This document shows positions 7,820 through 15,290 of a DNA stretch of 64,000 bases, piece after piece. The first letter of the stretch is position 1. Each line of letters begins with the position of its first letter. The translations under genes were made by a program, and so were the position numbers. This DNA is from Paraburkholderia diazotrophica. GTDB taxonomy: Bacteria; Pseudomonadota; Gammaproteobacteria; Burkholderiales; Burkholderiaceae. The DNA is taken from contig NZ_FNYE01000039.1 in the NCBI RefSeq assembly GCF_900108945.1, positions 1-64,000 on the forward strand. Direction: 5' to 3'. Below the pieces are notes generated by a model that was not told the DNA's origin, did not search any database, and saw only the letters and a program-made list of their open reading frames with translations.

Positions 7820-9388
7820 GTGAAACTCAATTTTGCGAACCTCATGGAGAAGCTCGCTGTCCGGTTCGCCGACCGCGAGGCACTGGTCAATATCGAACGG
7901 CAGCGGCGCTACACGTATCGGGAACTGCATCGCCTCACCAACCAGATCGTCAACATGATGCGCGAGCGTCTGATGTTGCGTCGCGGCGATGTATTCATGT
8001 GCCTGCTGGAAAACGACAATCTGTCGCTGATGCACGCATGGACCACGCTCAAGGGTGAGGCGACAGCAGCGTGGACCAACTTTCGCGATTCCGTGGATGA
8101 ACATTGCCGGCAGTTCGATTTCATTCGTCCGAAAGTCGTGTTCATGGAGAACGCGCTAATCGAGCGTTACTACGACACGTTGCGTAAGTCAGGCGTGACC
8201 GTGGTGTGCATGGACCCCGTGGACGTCGGGCGCGACGGTCTGTACTACTTCTGGAATCTTCTCGAAGGCGTATCGGATGCGAATCCGGGCGTTGTCAGCG
8301 ACGCGTTCGACGATGTCATGGTGTACCGTTTCACGGGCGGCACGACGGGGAACAGCAAATGTGCTCAGTACACGATGGACAACTGGCTCGCCTCGCGCGA
8401 TTCGTTTTACGCGGAATTCGAGCAGCACTACGAGCCTGACACGCGCTATCTGCACATGGCGCCTATCAGTCACGGCTCCGGTCTCGGTTTGCTGCCGACG
8501 TTGTTCCGCGGCGGCTGCTCGGTCACACAGAACACGCCGGATCTCAAGTTGTGGTGCAGCAACGTCGAACATGAGCGGATCACGTTCAGCCTGCTGCTTC
8601 CAACGCTCATTTATCGACTGCTGGAGTTGCCGGAAGCCGCGCACCACGATCTTTCGTCGCTACGCACGCTGACCTACGGTGGCGCGCCGATGAGTCCCGC
8701 CAAACTCAGACAGGCACAGCAGCGCTTCGGCAATATCTTCGTGCAGCAGTACGGTTCGACGGAATGTCTCCAGGCCGTGACGTGCCTGACCAAGGCCGAT
8801 CATCTTGCGGCAAGCGATGCTCAACTCGCCTCGGCCGGGCGTGTCGCGCCGGGCGTGGACCTCAGGGTCGTGGGCAATGACGGCGCCGACGTGGCGCAAG
8901 GCCAAACCGGAGAGTTCTGGCTGCGCTCGCGCGCCACGGTGTCGGGCTACCTGCACAATCCGGAGGGCACTGCGGCCGAGTTCGAAGACGGTTACTGGAA
9001 ATCCGGCGACATGGGTTATATCGACGAGCAGGGCTTCCTGTATATCGTCGATCGCAAGAAGGACGTGATCATCACGGGCGGGTTCAACGTCTATGCGATC
9101 GAAGTCGAGGCTGCGCTGAATTCGCATCCGGCCGTGCAGATGTCCGCCGTGGTCGGCGTGCCGCACGAGGAATGGGGAGAAGCCGTGCATGCGGAGGTCG
9201 TATTGCGGGCCGACGCCCGGGTGAGTCCGGACGAGCTGATCGAGCATGTCAAGAGCCGTCTTGGCCGCTTCAAGGCGCCGAAATCGGTCGAGTTCGTTCA
9301 ATCGCTTCCGGTGAGCGTGGTCGGAAAGGTGCTGCGTCGACAGGTTCGGGAGCGGTACTGGAAGGACCGTGCACGAATGGTGTCGTAG
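7820..9388 (+). CDS. AMP-forming acyl-CoA synthetase/ligase
   Basis: 522 aa, ANL superfamily. The ATP-binding P-loop is FTGGTTGNSK, followed by YGSTE, GYWKSGDMGYID, the hinge DRKKDVIITGGFNVY and a C-terminal Lys in GKVLRRQV. The enzyme forms an acyl-AMP and then a CoA thioester of a fatty or aromatic acid. The start GTG at 7820 has AAGGAG at 7807-7812 and gives MKLNFANLMEKL; the frame is open upstream but without a ribosome binding site. It is the last gene of the plus-strand catabolic-looking run and converges with the RpiR gene across a 314-bp gap. The substrate cannot be predicted from motifs. Confidence 0.9.
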   Translation: MKLNFANLMEKLAVRFADREALVNIERQRRYTYRELHRLTNQIVNMMRERLMLRRGDVFMCLLENDNLSLMHAWTTLKGEATAAWTNFRDSVDEHCRQFDFIRPKVVFMENALIERYYDTLRKSGVTVVCMDPVDVGRDGLYYFWNLLEGVSDANPGVVSDAFDDVMVYRFTGGTTGNSKCAQYTMDNWLASRDSFYAEFEQHYEPDTRYLHMAPISHGSGLGLLPTLFRGGCSVTQNTPDLKLWCSNVEHERITFSLLLPTLIYRLLELPEAAHHDLSSLRTLTYGGAPMSPAKLRQAQQRFGNIFVQQYGSTECLQAVTCLTKADHLAASDAQLASAGRVAPGVDLRVVGNDGADVAQGQTGEFWLRSRATVSGYLHNPEGTAAEFEDGYWKSGDMGYIDEQGFLYIVDRKKDVIITGGFNVYAIEVEAALNSHPAVQMSAVVGVPHEEWGEAVHAEVVLRADARVSPDELIEHVKSRLGRFKAPKSVEFVQSLPVSVVGKVLRRQVRERYWKDRARMVS

Positions 9389-9567
9389 GACTCGTTGGGC
9401 TCGCAGGATTTAGAGGGCGGTCGGATGTGCGTGGATGTTTGCCTGAGTTGTATCCGATGCTCGCTCTGAATCTTTGGTGATGGCTTCGGCTGTTCGAAGG
9501 AACGGTCGAGGCCGTTGAGATGGTTGCGTTGGTATGTCCGGGTGCAGGTTGGTGGATGGCATATGCT

Positions 9568-9595
9568 ATTTGACATAACATAAATTATCACCTGA
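9568..9595 (-). other. Xer/dif-like 28-bp sequence
   Basis: Read on the minus strand, this is an 11-bp arm ending GATAA, a 6-bp spacer TTTATG and an 11-bp arm TTATGTCAAAT. The right arm differs from the usual XerD-side arm TTATGTTAAAT at one base, and the 11+6+11 layout is that of dif. The left arm matches the XerC side only in its inner ATAA. It could be a degenerate Xer recombination site left by an integrative element, or an AT-rich coincidence. Confidence 0.25.
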
Positions 9596-9618
9596 CTGGT
9601 TTGTAGCGGCCAGATGAT

Positions 9619-9653
9619 AATGTCCGCTTCTGGCCAAGTTCAAATGTCCGCTT
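9619..9653 (+). repeat. Two direct copies of AATGTCCGCTT, 24 bp apart
   Basis: Identical 11-mers at 9619-9629 and 9643-9653 are followed in the first case by CTGGCC and in the second by TCCGGA. Paired short repeats like this occur at the ends of some insertion sequences, for example the multiple terminal repeats of IS21-type elements. No transposase fragment is adjacent, so the assignment as an IS remnant is tentative. Confidence 0.3.
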
Positions 9654-9702
9654 TCCGGACCATCGAAAACTGACATCCCCCTCAACCGGCCTGCTCAAAA
9701 AA

Positions 9703-10701
9703 TCACCCCGTCTCAATCCCCAACGCCGTAATCAATCGCTCGCGCCGCGACAACGCCTGCAACGACCGTTTCCCCAAATGCGTCGCGACCAGATTCAGCA
9801 AGCCTTCGCAGAAGATCAGATACGCGCCCATGCTGTTGCTGAAAAAGCTGCTGTCATGGGGAATCAGAAACGCGTGGCGCGCGGGCGGCACCAATGGAGA
9901 CGCAAGCGTATCGGTAATCGCGATCACCGTCATGCCGGCCTCGGCTGCAGCCACGGCGGCCTCGGCGACGCTGCGCGTATAAGGCGCGACGCTCGATACC
10001 ACCACCACGTCGCCCGGCTGCAGTTGCGCGAGTCCTTCGGCCACGCCCAATCCTTGCGCGTCGAGCAACGCGACATCCGTGCGGATCATCCCGAGCCCGT
10101 AGCAAAGAAAGCTGGCGAGCGCGCTGAACTGCCGCAAGCCATGCACCCGAACCCGCGGCACGCCCGCGAGCAAAGCCGCCGTGCCGCGCAGATCGTCGGA
10201 CGACAGCCGCGCAAGAAACGTCTCGACGTTACCGATCGATTCGCGCGCGAGTCGCGCGACGACCTCGACCTCCGGCGACGTACCGCCATTGACGGGCGTC
10301 TGCGCGCGCGCCTTTTTCCCCGTGACGAGCCGCTCTGCCTGATGCGTATAAAAATGCCGATGGCGCTGCGCGAGCGAATCGCGAAACACGCTCTGAAAAT
10401 CGGCGAACCCGGTATAGCCGAGCTTCGTGCTGAGCCGAGTGAGCGTCGATGCATTCACGTCCAGCGCCGTCGCCAGATCGGTGATGGTGCGCACGGCCAC
10501 TTCCTCCGGCCGTTCGAGCAGTCGCGCCAACACCGTGTGCGCCTTGCCGCCGAGCGACAGGCCCGCCTCGTCGCGCCCGATCCGCACTACCAACTCGCGC
10601 AGCCCGTCCACGCTGCGCGGCGCGGTTCCCGTCATCTCCGGCACCCTCGCCTCGTCGTTATTCGCAGGCGTGCGGCGCGTTTTGCGTTTGTCTGTGTCCA
10701 T
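9703..10701 (-). CDS. MurR/RpiR family transcriptional regulator
   Basis: 332 aa. Residues about 35-110 form the RpiR-type helix-turn-helix (TDLATALDVNASTLTRLSTKLGY GF..F), and about residues 165-300 form a SIS sugar-phosphate-binding domain (VHGLRQFSALASFLCYGL, then GDVVVVSSVAPYTRSV). The family senses phosphosugars or related metabolites. Starts are ambiguous: the long start at 10701 overlaps the upstream peptidase by 44 bp, whereas an internal ATG at 10635 has GGAG near it and starts MTGTAPRSVDG. It lies downstream of glnHPQ and a C45 peptidase on the same strand, so it probably regulates this nitrogen-acquisition unit. Candidate palindromic operators lie before glnH. Confidence 0.88.
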   Translation of the reverse strand: MDTDKRKTRRTPANNDEARVPEMTGTAPRSVDGLRELVVRIGRDEAGLSLGGKAHTVLARLLERPEEVAVRTITDLATALDVNASTLTRLSTKLGYTGFADFQSVFRDSLAQRHRHFYTHQAERLVTGKKARAQTPVNGGTSPEVEVVARLARESIGNVETFLARLSSDDLRGTAALLAGVPRVRVHGLRQFSALASFLCYGLGMIRTDVALLDAQGLGVAEGLAQLQPGDVVVVSSVAPYTRSVAEAAVAAAEAGMTVIAITDTLASPLVPPARHAFLIPHDSSFFSNSMGAYLIFCEGLLNLVATHLGKRSLQALSRRERLITALGIETG

Positions 10702-11743
10702 CGATCAGTCGATACCGTGGCGGCCCGCCAAGCTGTTCATAAACGTCCCATTCTATGTGAGATGCCCTGATCACGATATCGGCGGTGGCGAGTGTGTTCT
10801 CGTCGTCCGGGTCGGCGGGATCGGCGCGATAGATCGGCAGCGACGCGTCGTGCGTGTCGGCGAGAATCGCAAGCGGATCAGGCGTGCGCCCCTCGTTGCG
10901 CGCTTCGTTCAACAGCGCGTCGCCGCGTGCCTGCCGGTCGCGCGACGAATCCGTCACGACCTGCGGGAAGCCACGCATCGACGGATGGATCGCGTGATTC
11001 GCATGCAGTGACGGCTGCGCGATCTCTCGCACCGAAACGCCATGCGCGCTGTACTCGACGCTCAGCAGCCCAGGACTTGCGCAAGCCCCGAGCGTCAGAT
11101 GGAAGCCGCCCGCGCGCGGGTTGTCGCGCACCACGGAAAGCGCCGCATCGAGACTCGGCGCATCCAGCACCGCGCGCGTGAGCACCATGCGAGGCACGCC
11201 CGCCTCGACCCGGCGCTGCCGCAGGTTGTTGACGGTGACGGCAAGACCCGCGTCCGTCACGGCGAACGTATGCCCCGGCAGCGAGCCCGGATACACGAAC
11301 GCCGCAAACCCTGGACTGCCGTCGATACGGCACCCCGCAAGCGCGCAATGTCCGGCGAAACCGGGATCACCGTCTTCGTTGTGGCTGATGCGCTTTTCCG
11401 CTGCAAGCGGCAACTGCACCGTCGTACATCCGTCGGGCGATGCCGCCCAGACGTCACCGCGGCAGTTCCACAAAAAGAGGTCGTTGAAGGGTACGCCGAG
11501 ACCATCGGCGAGACCCTGCAACTCGGACCAGATACGTGGAAACCGCTGCTGCGCGTGCGCGGCCATTGCAGCGGCCATTGGCGTGCCGCGCCATTGCATC
11601 ACGTTGCGCCATGCGGGCGTATGAACCAGATGACGATGCACGGCGTCGGCGCCGAAGCGCCCTAACGCCTGGCCCGCCTCATAAGGCGAACCGGAGATTT
11701 CGATGAAACCAAGTGCTGGCATGTGTGCGAAATTATTCGACAT
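10658..11743 (-). CDS. C45-type (acyl-CoA:6-APA acyltransferase-like) Ntn-hydrolase
   Basis: 361 aa from the chosen start (MSNNFAHMPALGF). The fold is that of the C45 peptidase/isopenicillin N acyltransferase family: SGSPYEAGQALGRFGA near the N-terminus, then DLFLWNCRGD, then GCTTVQL, where the Cys is expected to become the N-terminal nucleophile after autocleavage. HNEDGDPGF and VNNLRQRRVEAG follow as in family members. Such enzymes cleave or transfer acyl groups on amides. The start is uncertain: ATG at 11743 overlaps the end of glnQ by 11 bp, while GTG at 11758 and ATG at 11722 are alternatives and none has a strong ribosome binding site. Co-transcription with glnHPQ suggests that an amide or acyl-amino acid is the substrate; this is inference. 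Confidence 0.85.
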   Translation of the reverse strand: MSNNFAHMPALGFIEISGSPYEAGQALGRFGADAVHRHLVHTPAWRNVMQWRGTPMAAAMAAHAQQRFPRIWSELQGLADGLGVPFNDLFLWNCRGDVWAASPDGCTTVQLPLAAEKRISHNEDGDPGFAGHCALAGCRIDGSPGFAAFVYPGSLPGHTFAVTDAGLAVTVNNLRQRRVEAGVPRMVLTRAVLDAPSLDAALSVVRDNPRAGGFHLTLGACASPGLLSVEYSAHGVSVREIAQPSLHANHAIHPSMRGFPQVVTDSSRDRQARGDALLNEARNEGRTPDPLAILADTHDASLPIYRADPADPDDENTLATADIVIRASHIEWDVYEQLGGPPRYRLIDGHRQTQNAPHACE

Positions 11744-12473
11744 GTTGAAGGAAATCACGCAAGCGCTGATTCGGCGGATTGTCCAGCAGTTCGGCGGGCG
11801 GTCCGTCGACGGTGATATGGCCGTGCTCCATGAAGATGAGCCGCGTGCCGACCTTGCGCGCGAACGCCATCTCGTGTGTGACCACGACCATCGTCATCCC
11901 CTCTTCCGCGAGCGACTGCATCACGCGCAGCACTTCCTGGCGCAGTTCGGGATCGAGCGCCGAAGTGGGCTCGTCGAACAGCATCAGCTTTGGCTTCACG
12001 GCGAGCGCGCGCGCAATCGCTACGCGTTGCTGCTGTCCGCCCGACAGCTCGCTCGCGTAATGATCGACGCGTTCCGCGAGGCCCACCTTCGCGAGCAGTT
12101 CCCGCGCAAGCGTCTGCGCTTCGTCCTTGCCCACGCCGCGCACCTGGCGCGGACCGAACGCAACGTTCTCGAGCGCCGTCATTTGCGGAAACAGATTGAA
12201 CTGCTGGAACACCATGCCTGCTTCCCTGCGGATCTCGCGGACTTTTTTCGCCCCGCCTCGCACGCTGATGCCATCGACGATCAGGTCGCCGCCATCGATA
12301 TGCTCCAGCGCGTTGATACAGCGCAGGAGCGTCGACTTGCCCGAACCCGACGGACCGATCAGCACCACGACCTCGCCCGCACTGATGTCCAGATCGACAC
12401 CGTCGAGCACCGTCGTCTGTCCGAAGCGCTTCGTCACCTGCTTGAATTCCACCATGTTGGCGAGCGCGTTCAT
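11733..12473 (-). CDS. glnQ: Glutamine-type amino acid ABC transporter ATP-binding protein
   Basis: 246 aa. Walker A is GPSGSGKST, the ABC signature is LSGGQQQRVAIARAL, Walker B is LMLFDEPTSALDP, and the H-loop His is in VVTHEMAFA. This is the standard polar amino acid uptake ATPase of the HisP/GlnQ type, about 240 aa. Its ATG overlaps the permease stop (ATGA at 12470-12473), giving tight coupling. Gene order SBP-permease-ATPase matches E. coli glnHPQ, and the two partner proteins resemble GlnH and GlnP closely. Confidence 0.93.
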   Translation of the reverse strand: MNALANMVEFKQVTKRFGQTTVLDGVDLDISAGEVVVLIGPSGSGKSTLLRCINALEHIDGGDLIVDGISVRGGAKKVREIRREAGMVFQQFNLFPQMTALENVAFGPRQVRGVGKDEAQTLARELLAKVGLAERVDHYASELSGGQQQRVAIARALAVKPKLMLFDEPTSALDPELRQEVLRVMQSLAEEGMTMVVVTHEMAFARKVGTRLIFMEHGHITVDGPPAELLDNPPNQRLRDFLQHVE

Positions 12474-13126
12474 AGAATCCGCATCCTCTTTTCCATCGTG
12501 CGCAGACCGAACGTCAGCACACCGATCATGCACAGATAGATGACGGCCACGGCCGTCCAGATTTCGACCGCGCGAAAGTTCGCGGCCATGATCTCCTGCC
12601 CCTGGCGGGTCAGCTCGCCGACGCCGATCACGATGAAGAGCGACGTATCCTTCAGGCTCACGATGAACTGGTTGCCGAGCGACGGCGTCATGCGCCGCAC
12701 GGCAACGGGCCCGACGACGAACGCCAGCACGCGCCACATCGGCATGCCGAGCGCGAGGCCCGCTTCCTTCAGCCCGCGCGGCACGGACAGAAAGGCGCCG
12801 CGCACGATTTCGGCGATATACGCACCCGAGTTGACGACGATCGACACGACGGCTGCCGTCATCGCATCGACGCGCACGTTCAGCATCACGGGCAGCGCGA
12901 AGTAGATGAACATCACCTGCACGACGATGGGCGTGCCGCGCACGAATTCCACATACGCGAACGCAATCTTCTGCACGAGCGCGCTGCCGTAAGCGCGCAT
13001 CAGGCCGAACAGAAAGCCGACGAGCATGCCGCCCGCGAGGCCCACGACGGTAATCATCACCGTGAGCCGCGCGCCCTGCAAAAGCGCAGGCAACGCATCG
13101 ACGACGACGGACAGATCGAACTGCAT
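12470..13126 (-). CDS. glnP: Glutamine ABC transporter permease
   Basis: 218 aa inner membrane protein with about five transmembrane segments. It carries the BPD-transport coupling loop EAGLALGMPMWRV, the family motif EFVRGTPIVVQVMF, and the C-terminal SLFIVIGVGELTRQGQEI, all characteristic of GlnP. Its start lies 25 bp after glnH (short SD-like GGGAG before ATG), and its stop overlaps glnQ. As a single permease gene it would act as a homodimer. Confidence 0.93.
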   Translation of the reverse strand: MQFDLSVVVDALPALLQGARLTVMITVVGLAGGMLVGFLFGLMRAYGSALVQKIAFAYVEFVRGTPIVVQVMFIYFALPVMLNVRVDAMTAAVVSIVVNSGAYIAEIVRGAFLSVPRGLKEAGLALGMPMWRVLAFVVGPVAVRRMTPSLGNQFIVSLKDTSLFIVIGVGELTRQGQEIMAANFRAVEIWTAVAVIYLCMIGVLTFGLRTMEKRMRIL

Positions 13127-13150
13127 GACTTCTCTCCCGAGGACCGCTTA

Positions 13151-13897
13151 TCAGGACTTCGCCGGCTCGACGCCGAACCACTTCTTGTAGATCGCCGCGT
13201 AGCGGCCGTCGGCCTTGATCTTCGCGAGCGCCGCATTGACCTTCGGCACGAGCGCACTGCCCTTCGGAAACGCGATGCCGTATTGCTGCGCCATCATCTG
13301 CGGACCGACCGCCTTCACGTGTCCCTTGCCTGCCGTGTTGATGTAGTAGAGAACGTTCGGCGTGTCGTGCATGGCCGCGTCGACGCGCCCTGTCTGCAGT
13401 TCCAGATACGCGTTGTCGATGTTCGGGAACTGGCGCAGGTCCGTGCCCGCGAAGTGTGCTTTCGCGTAATCCGCCGACGACGTGCCCGTCTTGATCGCAA
13501 GCGACTTGCCCTTCAGGTCGTCCGGGCCCTTGATCGCGCTCGCGACGGGCACCATCAGCGTGAAGCCGCTGTCGTAGTAGCCGTCCGAAAAATCGATGAC
13601 TTTCTTGCGCTCGTCCTTGATCGTGATGCCTGCGAGGGCGACATCGACGTTATGCGTTTGCAGCGCGGGCAGGATGCCGCTGAAGTCCATCGGCTGCAGC
13701 TTGTAGTCGATCTTCAGGTCTTTCGCGATGGCCGCCCACAGATCGATATCGAAGCCGACGTACTTGTCGCCCTGCTTGAATTCGAACGGCACGAACGCCG
13801 TATCGCAGGCGACCAGCAGGGTCTCGGCCCGCGCCGCATGACCCAGGACGGAAACGGCGACGAGTGCGGCCGCGGCGAGCTTTGCAACGAGTTTCAT
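13151..13897 (-). CDS. glnH: Periplasmic glutamine-binding protein
   Basis: 248 aa with a clear signal peptide (residues 1-23, cleavage near AARA-ETLLV). The mature part closely matches the known GlnH pattern: DTAFVPFEFKQGDKYVGFD, MDFSGILPALQ, ALAGITIKDERKKVIDFSDGYY, and LRQFPNIDNAYLEL. It captures glutamine or a related polar amino acid in the periplasm for GlnPQ. The start ATG at 13895-13897 has GAAGGTG upstream; an in-frame upstream extension lacks such a site. It is the first gene of the operon, behind a 355-bp region with two perfect palindromes. Confidence 0.93.
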   Translation of the reverse strand: MKLVAKLAAAALVAVSVLGHAARAETLLVACDTAFVPFEFKQGDKYVGFDIDLWAAIAKDLKIDYKLQPMDFSGILPALQTHNVDVALAGITIKDERKKVIDFSDGYYDSGFTLMVPVASAIKGPDDLKGKSLAIKTGTSSADYAKAHFAGTDLRQFPNIDNAYLELQTGRVDAAMHDTPNVLYYINTAGKGHVKAVGPQMMAQQYGIAFPKGSALVPKVNAALAKIKADGRYAAIYKKWFGVEPAKS

Positions 13898-14252
13898 GAC
13901 GACACCTTCTGCGTTGGTTGATGGAACGAGAGCAAACCGGGAACGACGGTAAACCGCAAACGACAGCAACCCGATTTGCGCTGAGTATCTTCTCGCAAAT
14001 TTATTTGCGCAATAGGGGCGTGCGCAAATTCGCTTGCGAATTGGGTATACCCTGGCGTGGGGAGCGGCGACGGCGTTGTGTGTCCGGGTCGGGACGCCGC
14101 GATGCGCGATTGCTGCCGATGCTGGCGCGAGTTGCGCTGAAGCGCTGAACTTCGGTTGAAGGCAAACGAACGTAAGCGTTACGTCGAGGGGCGGGACGCG
14201 TGTTGGGAGTCTGCTGGATTGCTAACCGGGGCGCGGCGTATAACGCCTGCCA
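13898..14252. other. Intergenic region upstream of glnH
   Basis: Between glnH and the LysR gene (both minus strand) lie 355 bp without a credible gene. The AT-rich part at 13990-14050 carries two palindromes and probably the glnH promoter. The remainder (14050-14252) is GC-rich and shows nothing recognisable. Confidence 0.45.
13994..14042. promoter_or_regulatory. Two palindromes in the glnH promoter region
   Basis: CGCAAATTTATTTGCG (13994-14009) is a perfect 7-bp-arm palindrome with a TT centre. AATTCGCTTGCGAATT (14027-14042) is a second with 7-bp arms. Their centres are 33 bp apart, about three helical turns, so dimers bound at each would face the same side. They are good candidate operators for the RpiR regulator at the end of this operon, or for a global nitrogen regulator. 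Confidence 0.5.
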
Positions 14253-15158
14253 TCAATCGACGATCGCCGGCTCCTCGATCGCTCGCGTCAGCAGATCGAC
14301 AAACGCCTGCATCGCCTGCGGCAGCGTGCGTCCCGCCATCGTCTGAACCTGCAGCGTTCGCTGATGCAGCTCCGGGTTCGTGATCGGCACAGCCGCGAGT
14401 CCATCCGCTTCGAGACGGCTTCTGACGGTCAGATAGCCCGTCAGCGTCACGGCGTCGGTCAGACGCACGAAGCTCTGCAACGCCGCGTGATAGCTGCTCA
14501 CGAACACCGGCTCGAAGATCAGCCCTTCGAGGCTGCACGAGATATCGAACAACTGCCGGATCGTCACGCCCTGGTTGTCCATCGCGAGCGGCCACGGCGT
14601 GAGATCGCGCAGCGACACCGATTCGCGCGCCGCGAGCGGATGGCCGCGCCGCACGAGCGCGAAGATCGGCGCGCGCTGCGAATAGTGCACGTTGATCTCC
14701 TTCTCCGGCGCGATGCTGAAGCACACGGCAATATCGGCCGTGCCTTCCCTCACGCGCTGCGTCGCGACGGACGGCGCCGACACGTCCAGCTGAAAATGCG
14801 TCGACGGATGCGTCTTCAGAAAATGCGCGAACACCTGTGGCAAAAAATGCGGCGCGACACCTTCGGAACTGGCGACGCGTATCGTCGCGCGGCCGCCCTC
14901 GCTCAGCCCGCGAATCTCGTCGATCACGCGCTCGCTTTCGAGCAGGCTGCGCCGCGCATGCTCGGCGAGCAGCCGCCCCGCGTCGCTCAGCACCATGCCG
15001 CGCGGACGCCGCTCGAAAAGCGGCGTGCCCAGTTCCTCTTCGAGCTTGCCGATCTGCCGGCTCAACGCCGACACGGCCACATACAGCCGCTCCGATGCCT
15101 TGCTCAGCGACCCGCTGCGGGCCACCTCCAGAAAGTAACGCAGTGCCGTGCTGTCCAT
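14253..15158 (-). CDS. LysR-family transcriptional regulator (divergent to M20 peptidase)
   Basis: 301 aa. The N-terminal winged helix-turn-helix covers about residues 1-60 (MDSTALRYFLEVARSGSLSK, then VSALSRQIGKLEEELG), with the effector-binding domain after residue 90. ATG at 15158 is chosen because LysR proteins normally begin within a few residues of LRYF; the open frame upstream adds 27 atypical residues. It is transcribed divergently from a peptidase-transporter-hydrolase operon, with an inverted repeat in the 132-bp gap, so it most likely controls that operon and itself. The effector is unknown. Confidence 0.92.
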   Translation of the reverse strand: MDSTALRYFLEVARSGSLSKASERLYVAVSALSRQIGKLEEELGTPLFERRPRGMVLSDAGRLLAEHARRSLLESERVIDEIRGLSEGGRATIRVASSEGVAPHFLPQVFAHFLKTHPSTHFQLDVSAPSVATQRVREGTADIAVCFSIAPEKEINVHYSQRAPIFALVRRGHPLAARESVSLRDLTPWPLAMDNQGVTIRQLFDISCSLEGLIFEPVFVSSYHAALQSFVRLTDAVTLTGYLTVRSRLEADGLAAVPITNPELHQRTLQVQTMAGRTLPQAMQAFVDLLTRAIEEPAIVD

Positions 15159-15215
15159 GTCGATGGGTCGTTTGCTTTGCCGTTTCGGCAACGATTCGTG
15201 GCAAATATTGTAATT

Positions 15216-15239
15216 GTGCAGAAATATCGGCGACTGCAC
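15216..15239. promoter_or_regulatory. Inverted repeat, likely LysR-type operator
   Basis: GTGCAG (15216-15221) and CTGCAC (15234-15239) are perfect inverted arms separated by 12 bp. They lie in the divergent gap between the LysR gene and the peptidase gene, 52 bp before the peptidase start. The size fits a LysR recognition box of the T-N11-A type. Confidence 0.5.
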
Positions 15240-15290
15240 GATCGGCTCAACTGCTTTTCATCAACCCGCGCCTGCAGAGGAGACACGCTG

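Larger units (their letters stand above)
9389..9702. other. Convergent gene-free gap with possible mobile-element debris
   Basis: The region sits between two convergent genes and is lower in GC than its surroundings. It contains a dif-like 28-bp sequence (9568-9595) and two copies of AATGTCCGCTT (9619-9629 and 9643-9653). No clear terminator hairpin with a T run was seen for either flanking gene, and no protein remnant is recognisable in any frame. Confidence 0.4.

Noticed and set aside
9298..9591. Minus-strand frame across the convergent gap after the ligase gene
   Set aside because: It overlaps the end of the ligase gene, lacks a domain and has no start signal.
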